Origin: Thermoplasmatota archaeon
GTDB lineage: Archaea; Thermoplasmatota; Penumbrarchaeia; Penumbrarchaeales; Penumbrarchaeaceae
Length of the DNA: 12,971 bases
Direction of reading: 5' to 3'
Assembly: GCA_030600725.1 (NCBI GenBank)
Contig: JAUVLN010000028.1
Span: 1 to 12,971, forward strand
The notes beneath the pieces are model-generated. The model made no database searches and had not been told where the DNA came from. It worked only from the letters and a program-made list of their open reading frames with translations. The number at the start of each line of letters is the position of its first letter. The first letter of the stretch is position 1. Below, one piece after another: positions 5,825 to 12,971 of the stretch. The position numbers were made by a program, and so were the translations under genes.

Positions 5825-8800
5825 ATGGCCCGCAGAGCGAGATCCTCCAGAGGACAGAAGAAAAAGGCCAAACCGCAGGTGGCCAGGAAAGAAGAGCCGA
5901 TACCGGATGCATCCCAGCCTGGGGTAGGTCCGGAGCCGAAGGGAAAAGGGCCCGGTGAGGCCAAGGGGAAGGAGCCAATGGCATCGACCTTGAAGGGTTG
6001 GTTCAACGACAACAGGTATACGATCCTCATAATGGCAGGTATATTCGCATTGGCGTTTTTCCTGAGGTTCTACCTCTACTATGAACTTGCCTTCGATGTC
6101 TGGCCCCCCAGAGTGGTGGGGAACGATCCTTCATATCACAAAAGGGTTATAGATTATATCCAGACCGACTTCACCCATCTACGCATTGACGGCCTGCTCA
6201 ACTACCCGCTTTCCGGCGGTAATCCCCGGCCTCCCGTTTTCGACTGGTCGATCGCAATTGGCGGCATCCTGCTTGCCCCATTCTTCGGATTCAACGTCGA
6301 GAACTCCACCTGGGTCGTGTTCGAGATAGCGCCCATATTCTGGGGTGCGATGACGATCTTCCCACTTTATATGCTGGGTAAGGAGGCTTTCGGAAAGAAG
6401 GCTGGCATCATGGCGGCCTTCTTCCTTGCGATAACGGCTGCACATATCGAAAGGTCGACGCTTGGTTTTGCTGACCACGATTCGTTTGTTGTGTTCTTCC
6501 TGGTCCTTGCCATGTATTTCCTATCAAAATCCTTCAGCGCTCTCAAGGACGAACGGTACATAGAGGATTGGCGTAAGCCGGAATCGGTCATCCTCGGTTT
6601 TCGGTCGCTCTTCCATGAGAACAAGGAGGCTATGTCCTACGCATTCCTGACCGGACTTTCCATTACGGCCATCTCTTTGGCATGGCAGGGTTTCGGGTAT
6701 GTACTTGCGATACTGCTCGTGTATTATCTCGTTCAGCTCTTCATGAACAGGTTCAGGGGAGAGGATTCGTTGGGCGTATTCGTGGTGATCCTTATCGCAA
6801 TGGCATCGGTGGTGGTTATCTCACTGCCTTATTACTATATGTTCTCGATCCACACCTGGAGCCAGGGTTTCTATATCTTCCTGGCCGCGGTGGTCCTGGG
6901 CGCTTTCATCGTCCCCACCAGGGATCTGCCGTGGCTGATCGTGGTACCTACATTGGCCCTGTTCCTGGTAGCATCATACTTCATCCTTCAATGGGGCTTC
7001 CCCGAGACCGCGACGATGCTCTTTACGGGCGGCGGCTATTTCGTAAAGAACAAGCTGTACTCAACCATCGCTGAGGCACAGGCCCCGGATATAAGCAGGT
7101 TGGTCTTCACTTACGGGCCCGGAACATTTTTCCTGGGTTTGATAGGGATCGTGATGGCCTTCATCAAGATCCCCAAACAGATGAGGAAGGATTACATGGT
7201 GATCGTGATCTGGACCGGCGTGGCCATATATATGGCCCTTTCAGCCACACGTTTCACATTCAATGCGACACCGGCGTTTGCACTTCTGGCCGGATGGGTT
7301 ATCGTCAAATTGGTCCAGCTCTTCAAGGCTGAGGGATTGTCAATAGTGTATTCCATTGTTGCGCTCCTGCTCTTTCTGGGACTCATTGCCGGGATCAGCG
7401 AGGGTTGGAACAATTTCTTCTATGACAATTATATCTGGCTCACTGTCCTGCCGATATCCCTGATCTCGGTATTGATCGTTGCTTACATGAAATACCGGAA
7501 GAACAGGGATAATTTCAAGTTCAGGACGATATTGACAGCACTGACCGTGGCGTTCGTGATAATATTCCCCAACCTCTTATTCGCGGTGGATGCATCCATA
7601 CCGTACGAGAGGAAGACGGAGTTCGACCCCGATATGGATTATTTCGGAGCCTTTGGATCTTCGCTTCACAGTGAATACTGGATGGACTCCTATATCTGGC
7701 TCTCGCAGCAGGATCTGCTGGATGAGAACAATGAGTTCGTGGAGCCGGAGGATAGACCCGGGTTCATGAGCTGGTGGGATTACGGCTTCGACCAGCTTCT
7801 TATGGGCGAGCATCCCACAGCAGCCGATAACTTCCAGAACGGATACCAGTTCACCGGTTCGATGATATCATGTCAGAACGAATCCGAATCGATCGCGTTG
7901 ATGGTCGCCAGGCTTATCGAAGGTGATTGGGTTGAAAATAAAGGTATGTTCTCTGATGATGTCTGGGATGTGCTTGTGAAATATCTGGGTGATGACAGGA
8001 ACTCGACCTACAGTGCCTACGAGATCAAGAGGATATATTTCAGGCCCAACACATATACCAGCCTGGTGGAGAATAATCCCGACAGGTACGGCAAGTTCGT
8101 GGACATCACACCTCCCAACGCCAAGTATGCGGCGGCAAGGTCTACATTCACGAGGCTAGGTGAGGAGGGGGTTGTTTCCCTCTATCATGATGTAAGAGAC
8201 GCAACTGGCAAGTCCCTGAGGTATTTCGCCGTGGATTACAGGCTGTTCCCGTTCAGTTCCAGCAACACAGGTATCTTCTACGCTCCGATCAAGCTGGCAG
8301 ACCGGAACGTGGATGATTACCTCGAGTACAAGGCCTACGCCCAGCAGAACCTGAAGGGATCGAACGATAACCCGGTCTGGGAGGATTATCCCGATAACCC
8401 GATCTCCATGGAAAAGGTGGAGGAGGAGGCGGAGAGGCTGGGATACAAGTTCCGGATCACCCAGTACGACATGTTCTATACCGAGGACTTCTACAACTCC
8501 TTGTTCTACAGGACCTATGTAGGTTATGCACCGAGTGACGTAGGAGCGATCGATGATGGGAAATCGATCCCCGGAATTCTGGGGGATGTCTCCAATATGC
8601 CTGCGATGCAGGGTTGGAACATGACCCACTGGCAGGTTGTGTACAGGACCATGTACTACTCGGAGAAGGATGAGGTCAATGCCACCTTCCCGGATGATTA
8701 CGAGCCCCTGTCATCGAAGAAGGCGATCGAGCGCTACTATGCCCAGGGGGGAGATCTCAAATCCGGTCTTGGACAGGGGGTGTTCTACCTCAAATACTAC

Positions 8801-11800
8801 GATGGTGCCAAGATCTCCGGTCGTGTGATGACCGAGAGGGGAATAGGCGTCCCCAATGTAAGGGTGACCGTCCTGGACGATTACGGTATTCCTCATGGTA
8901 ACGTCATGACCGGCCCCAACGGAGAGTATTCGATAATCGCACCTCCGGGGCAGGTCAATATGATCGTTACCGATGGATCATTGAACAATGAGTATGACAA
9001 GATGTATCAGTTCCAGGTGGATCAATCCACAGGTCAGCCCTCGACCTTGTTGAACTCCACTGTTCTCCATATATCGGATGCATTGGCCATGTGGGAGGTG
9101 GATAATGGGGAGATGGACCTTGATATGTACGTTGCCGGTAAGATCATGGGTGGCAGGGTATACTGGGACCTGGACGGAGACAGCACCTATTCCGACGCAG
9201 GTGATGAGGCGATCACCGAAGGATCCCTTTCAATGGTATTGAGGGATTCCGATGGAGTTGTTTACGGGCCTGTTGAACTTGACGAGAACGGGTACTCCTT
9301 TGGCGACCTTGTAACGGGTTATTATGATGTCGAATACACATATGGCGATCATACCGAGGTGATACTCTCCAACTTCAAGGTGGATCCGAAATCGGATGCC
9401 CAGAAGGATATAAGGTTTGATAATATCCTCGTGCAAGGAAACCTGACATTCGGCACCTTAGATCCCGTCATCGGCGGGATGGTCAGGCTGATCGATGAGG
9501 AGGGAGTGATCAGGGAGACCGTATCAGATCAAAACGGCAACTACTCATTTGACAGGGCCCTTCCGGGCCAGTACTGGCTTGAGGCTGATGTTGATAATTT
9601 CATGAACGAGGACATCTCATTCATCCTGGAAAAAGGAGACAATTTATCGATTGATATTCTGCTGTATCCCTATTCGAAGCTCGAGATCGATGCCTATCTC
9701 CCACCTCACTCCGAGTATCTCTCGGGGAAGGGTGGACCCGCATCCAAGAGCTTGGTCACCCTCTATTATGGCTTTGACACGACGAGGAAGTACGTCGCAT
9801 CCCTGGATGAGAAAGGCCATGTGGAGATTGTCCTGCCCGCAGGGGAATACGACCTCCAGATAACATCAGTTGATCGGGCCAAGATCTATAGCCATATAGA
9901 GAAAGTAACCCTGGACCATGGTGAGGAAGGGATGTTGGACGTCACCCTTCAAAATGGGTTTGCGGTCACCGGAAGAATGACCAAATTGGCTGGCACACCT
10001 ATGGTGGGTGTTTATGTCAATTTCCAGCGTGTTGAGGACAGTGCTACCGTCTATGCGTTGGCGAGTTTCGACGGTGACTACACCGCATATCTTCCACGGG
10101 GGGATTACAAGGTGCTTGTTGATAATAGATCCACAGGCAACGTCTCTTACTTCCACATGCAGGACCTGAAGGACCCGGGAACCGAGGAGAACAGGATAGA
10201 ACTTGACATCTGGGCGGAGAAGACCATTGAGGTCACGGGACAGGTCTACTGGGACAAGGATCGAAATGGTATTCTCACCACCTCCCAGGAGGCCATAGAG
10301 ATAAACGATCAGGGCGGCTCCGCGGCCGTGGAATTTGCCCTGTCGGGCGTTCCAATATCCTTCACCTATGAAAACGGCACTATCGCCGTACTCACGGAGG
10401 CTGAGGGGTTATACCGGGCCAATCTCCCTGTGGCAACATACACGATGGGTGTTGACATCTACGGTTTCGAGAAGCAGGCCATCACATTCGATGTCGAGGG
10501 GACGGTGAAGAATCAGAACTTTGGTATAAACAACACCGATGTGAAGTTGTTATCCAAGGATACCGAGGTCCTGTTCAACGTCACCTACAACATGATCGGG
10601 AAGAAAGAACTCGACATCAGGTCCCTGTCAGATCTCGAATTTTCGATCATAGCAACCGAGATATACATGAACGAGAAGAGCTACGAGTTCACAACCGACG
10701 GTATGGGTCAGGTACGCGCCATGATAACTCCCGGCCAATATCTCCTGACAGTTGATGTGGAATTCGAGGAGGATGGGATGATCCACAGGCTCGTATCCGA
10801 GAAGGAGATGATGGTCAACCCCAGCCATGACGTTCAGCTGGAGGAGATCATGGTGAACTACACGATCGATGTGGAATCCATAATATACCTTATCGACGAG
10901 GGCAGCTTCAGATATCCCGGAGAGATTATCGTATCCGCCTATGCGTTGTTCGGGTCTCCCGAACCTATAGCTACAGCGGAGACCGATTATAACGGCCGGT
11001 TCACCCTGGATCTGCCCCTTGGTGATTATATACTCCATGCTGAACACATCCGGTTCGGCCAGCATTACATGTACTGGGATCAGATCTCTGTAGGTGAGAC
11101 ATTCACCGGCGGGAACTACGAGATGGGAACCACCCAGACAGTCACTGGCTCGCTCCATCCCAATTTCGAGGGTATCTCCCAGAGCTACCTGTACATCATA
11201 GAAGGAGACAAATGGTTGGGTGTCAATCCCAGCGAGGAGGGTCAATTCTCCTTCCAGATGTTCGAGGGAGAGTATGAGGTCGACCTATTTGCAGAGATGG
11301 CAGAAGACCTTATGGGTGAATCGACCCACATTCAATACGAGCTCCATTCCGAATTATTGGTGGAAGGTCCTGTGGATGATCTCGACATGGACCTCAATAA
11401 ATGGGTGGAGATCAGGGGCAGCATCTATTATGATGGAAACTCCGACGGCAGTATAGGGGATGAGGAGAAGATCCCATTCGCGACGATGTCGCTGATGGAT
11501 AGGGAGTCGATACTGGAGATGCCGATCAACGTCACCTCAGATGAGTTCGGCCAGTACAGGATGCTTGTACCGTTCACCACACTGGATGTCACCGTGGTTA
11601 CCGAGGGATACAAGGACGAACCTTCCACGCTCTCCAGGGAGCTTGAGATTGCAGTTTACAATCAGGTTGAATGGGACATTGAGGTGATCCCAAGGGACCT
11701 CAGGGTAACGGGGACCCTGTATCTTGATACCGATGAAGATGGGGAGATGGGCCAGTTCGACAGGAGGATGTCCGGCGTGAAGCTCATATTTACGGACAAG

Positions 11801-12971
11801 AGAGGCGGTGCCGAGATCGTTCTCTTCTCGGAGGAAGACGGCAGCTTTGAACTCGATCTGATACCTGGCGGTTATTCCGTGGTGGGCTTCAAGTATGAGG
11901 GTGGTCTGCCGGTCTATGGATACATGGTCGAGCTTCAGATAGAGACCGGTGAGGACCTGCTTGATGAAGAGTGGATGGTCGTGGGCGCAAAAAGGATCTC
12001 CGGGACGATATTCTTCACCGATACGGACGGTGAGCTTCACCTTCCGGAGGCCGGTGAGGCGATCATCTGGAGGACACAAGGCGGTTCGCAACTCGAAACA
12101 ACATTCCAGGGAGGGGCCTACAGGATGGACCTTCCATACTACAAGTATACGGCCACCTCCTCCCTTGTGAACGAGGAGTACGACATGGATATCACATATT
12201 CCCTGTACAAGGCCGTTGGCGTATCGGATGAGAGCGTTGCAAGGGATTTCGCGCTTGAACTGGAGAAGGAGAAGGATTACTCCTTCGCCATAGACCTGGT
12301 AAGGGTGGAAGAGCACGAGCAGGAGATGGCCCAGAAAGAGGCCAAGAAGCTCATGTACTACATCAAGAACAACGGTAACGAACCGATCACCGTGAATGTC
12401 GATACCGGTGAGAAACCCGACGGATGGATAATGGAGTATCCATCGGGAACGGGGATCGAACTTGAGATCGGCGAGAGGGTTGAGAGGCAGTTGAACATCA
12501 CCGCACCATCGGAACCACGTTTCTACAACTCCATCAAGGTGGAGGGCAGTGCTGTTGAGGGCACGATCGGATCCTTTGAGGTCTCCATCAAGACACCTCC
12601 CAGCCAGAAGGTGGAGCTCTCCCTTGATGTCGCTCCGGTCGTTGGTGTTAACTTCGGAGAGACGATGGTCATCAACGTGAGCGTGAACAACCTCGGCTCC
12701 GGTGAGGATGTTGTCAAACTGATGCTGGACCCGATGCCTGTTGAATATCCCGAGTGGGAGATACTATGGAACGGCGACCAACCCTTCCCGGAATGGGGTG
12801 AGAACGCCTCCATGGTCCCATACGGTGGCAGGAAATATTCGCTTTTGATCAAGGCTCCCACCGATAATGTGTCCAGGATCGATGATTCCATCACGCTGAA
12901 GATACTGGGAAAGAACCGGAAAGGAGACCTCGTGGAAACGCAGGTGACCGTGAAGATCGCCGAGCCAAACC
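5825..12971 (+). CDS. aglB: AglB/STT3 oligosaccharyltransferase fused to a giant modular ectodomain (partial, runs off right end)
   Basis: AglB is the catalytic subunit of archaeal N-glycosylation: it moves a lipid-linked glycan to Asn in N-x-S/T on the outer membrane face. The frame is open to the window edge (at least 2382 residues; usual AglB about 600-1000). Residues 1-64 are a basic Pro/Gly-rich cytosolic tail, TM1 is about 65-88, and about 13 membrane spans follow to about residue 600. Catalytic landmarks are GNDPSYH (99-105, Asp101, first acidic motif), DHD (217-219, second motif) and WWDYG (650-654). VDYRLFPF to APIKL (Asp804, Lys823) is a candidate DK-type motif. From about 997 come roughly ten beta-sandwich modules like carboxypeptidase regulatory or SdrD-B domains. 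EF-hand-like loops start at 1115, 1477, 1870 and 1968, with a degenerate one at 2066. From 2160 NEW3/CARDB-like domains follow. ATG 5798 is an alternative start adding nine residues; the spacing of the promoter and ribosome site favours 5825. Start choice and tail domain names are less certain than the STT3 assignment. Confidence 0.9.
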   Translation, partial: MARRARSSRGQKKKAKPQVARKEEPIPDASQPGVGPEPKGKGPGEAKGKEPMASTLKGWFNDNRYTILIMAGIFALAFFLRFYLYYELAFDVWPPRVVGNDPSYHKRVIDYIQTDFTHLRIDGLLNYPLSGGNPRPPVFDWSIAIGGILLAPFFGFNVENSTWVVFEIAPIFWGAMTIFPLYMLGKEAFGKKAGIMAAFFLAITAAHIERSTLGFADHDSFVVFFLVLAMYFLSKSFSALKDERYIEDWRKPESVILGFRSLFHENKEAMSYAFLTGLSITAISLAWQGFGYVLAILLVYYLVQLFMNRFRGEDSLGVFVVILIAMASVVVISLPYYYMFSIHTWSQGFYIFLAAVVLGAFIVPTRDLPWLIVVPTLALFLVASYFILQWGFPETATMLFTGGGYFVKNKLYSTIAEAQAPDISRLVFTYGPGTFFLGLIGIVMAFIKIPKQMRKDYMVIVIWTGVAIYMALSATRFTFNATPAFALLAGWVIVKLVQLFKAEGLSIVYSIVALLLFLGLIAGISEGWNNFFYDNYIWLTVLPISLISVLIVAYMKYRKNRDNFKFRTILTALTVAFVIIFPNLLFAVDASIPYERKTEFDPDMDYFGAFGSSLHSEYWMDSYIWLSQQDLLDENNEFVEPEDRPGFMSWWDYGFDQLLMGEHPTAADNFQNGYQFTGSMISCQNESESIALMVARLIEGDWVENKGMFSDDVWDVLVKYLGDDRNSTYSAYEIKRIYFRPNTYTSLVENNPDRYGKFVDITPPNAKYAAARSTFTRLGEEGVVSLYHDVRDATGKSLRYFAVDYRLFPFSSSNTGIFYAPIKLADRNVDDYLEYKAYAQQNLKGSNDNPVWEDYPDNPISMEKVEEEAERLGYKFRITQYDMFYTEDFYNSLFYRTYVGYAPSDVGAIDDGKSIPGILGDVSNMPAMQGWNMTHWQVVYRTMYYSEKDEVNATFPDDYEPLSSKKAIERYYAQGGDLKSGLGQGVFYLKYYDGAKISGRVMTERGIGVPNVRVTVLDDYGIPHGNVMTGPNGEYSIIAPPGQVNMIVTDGSLNNEYDKMYQFQVDQSTGQPSTLLNSTVLHISDALAMWEVDNGEMDLDMYVAGKIMGGRVYWDLDGDSTYSDAGDEAITEGSLSMVLRDSDGVVYGPVELDENGYSFGDLVTGYYDVEYTYGDHTEVILSNFKVDPKSDAQKDIRFDNILVQGNLTFGTLDPVIGGMVRLIDEEGVIRETVSDQNGNYSFDRALPGQYWLEADVDNFMNEDISFILEKGDNLSIDILLYPYSKLEIDAYLPPHSEYLSGKGGPASKSLVTLYYGFDTTRKYVASLDEKGHVEIVLPAGEYDLQITSVDRAKIYSHIEKVTLDHGEEGMLDVTLQNGFAVTGRMTKLAGTPMVGVYVNFQRVEDSATVYALASFDGDYTAYLPRGDYKVLVDNRSTGNVSYFHMQDLKDPGTEENRIELDIWAEKTIEVTGQVYWDKDRNGILTTSQEAIEINDQGGSAAVEFALSGVPISFTYENGTIAVLTEAEGLYRANLPVATYTMGVDIYGFEKQAITFDVEGTVKNQNFGINNTDVKLLSKDTEVLFNVTYNMIGKKELDIRSLSDLEFSIIATEIYMNEKSYEFTTDGMGQVRAMITPGQYLLTVDVEFEEDGMIHRLVSEKEMMVNPSHDVQLEEIMVNYTIDVESIIYLIDEGSFRYPGEIIVSAYALFGSPEPIATAETDYNGRFTLDLPLGDYILHAEHIRFGQHYMYWDQISVGETFTGGNYEMGTTQTVTGSLHPNFEGISQSYLYIIEGDKWLGVNPSEEGQFSFQMFEGEYEVDLFAEMAEDLMGESTHIQYELHSELLVEGPVDDLDMDLNKWVEIRGSIYYDGNSDGSIGDEEKIPFATMSLMDRESILEMPINVTSDEFGQYRMLVPFTTLDVTVVTEGYKDEPSTLSRELEIAVYNQVEWDIEVIPRDLRVTGTLYLDTDEDGEMGQFDRRMSGVKLIFTDKRGGAEIVLFSEEDGSFELDLIPGGYSVVGFKYEGGLPVYGYMVELQIETGEDLLDEEWMVVGAKRISGTIFFTDTDGELHLPEAGEAIIWRTQGGSQLETTFQGGAYRMDLPYYKYTATSSLVNEEYDMDITYSLYKAVGVSDESVARDFALELEKEKDYSFAIDLVRVEEHEQEMAQKEAKKLMYYIKNNGNEPITVNVDTGEKPDGWIMEYPSGTGIELEIGERVERQLNITAPSEPRFYNSIKVEGSAVEGTIGSFEVSIKTPPSQKVELSLDVAPVVGVNFGETMVINVSVNNLGSGEDVVKLMLDPMPVEYPEWEILWNGDQPFPEWGENASMVPYGGRKYSLLIKAPTDNVSRIDDSITLKILGKNRKGDLVETQVTVKIAEPN

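Noticed and set aside
11537..12316. Minus-strand ORF of 259 codons, and similar ones at 10628-11245 and 8156-8629
   Set aside because: They lie wholly inside the AglB frame on the opposite strand. Their products resemble no family and lack start signals, and the plus-strand reading is strongly protein-like throughout.
1..12971. CRISPR array, insertion sequence or tRNA gene
   Set aside because: No direct repeats with spacers, transposase motifs or cloverleaf-like segments were seen in the intergenic regions.

Overview
The window looks archaeal. It encodes an AglB/STT3 oligosaccharyltransferase with the WWDYG motif, a COG1395-type regulator and a DUF1616 protein, and TATA-like boxes sit about 25-35 bp upstream of several starts. 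AGG/AGA arginine codons are frequent and genes overlap by 1-4 nt (TGATG, ATGA). A Thermoplasmatota-like euryarchaeon is my best inference, but no rRNA or other phylogenetic marker is present to confirm it. All supported genes lie on the plus strand.

Layout. 1-184 is non-coding, with a short perfect hairpin and a promoter. 185-1120 encodes a COG1395-type regulator with a Cro/CI-like helix-turn-helix. 1121-1393 is an intergenic stretch with the best TATA box of the window (1177-1187), a possible 25-residue ORF starting about where transcription should start, and an 11-bp GC-rich hairpin followed by Ts. This could be a small RNA, a leaderless small protein, or the leader of the next gene. 1394-2350 is a YitT-family (DUF161 + DUF2179) membrane protein gene whose single frame is broken by one in-frame TAA at 1769-1771. 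2412-5727 is a tight three-gene operon: DUF1616 membrane protein, DUF58 (vWA-like) protein and a small multi-span membrane protein. From 5825 (or 5798) to the right edge, one uninterrupted frame of at least 2382 codons encodes an AglB/STT3 catalytic subunit fused to a very large extracytoplasmic tail. The frame does not end inside the window.

How they may work together. The AglB N-terminal half would transfer lipid-linked glycans to Asn in N-x-S/T sequons on the outer face of the membrane. Its tail, from about residue 997, has roughly ten beta-sandwich-like modules resembling carboxypeptidase regulatory-like or SdrD-B-like domains. Four of them carry EF-hand/dockerin-like acidic loops, a fifth carries a degenerate one, and the tail holds about 15 sequons. 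The DUF1616 and DUF58 proteins also have membrane anchors plus large soluble domains, so the right three quarters of the window reads as a cell-envelope locus. The functional link between that operon and AglB rests on proximity alone. The most unusual items are the giant AglB fusion with its repeated putative Ca2+ loops, the single-stop YitT gene, and the hairpin-bearing transcript unit at 1177-1314.
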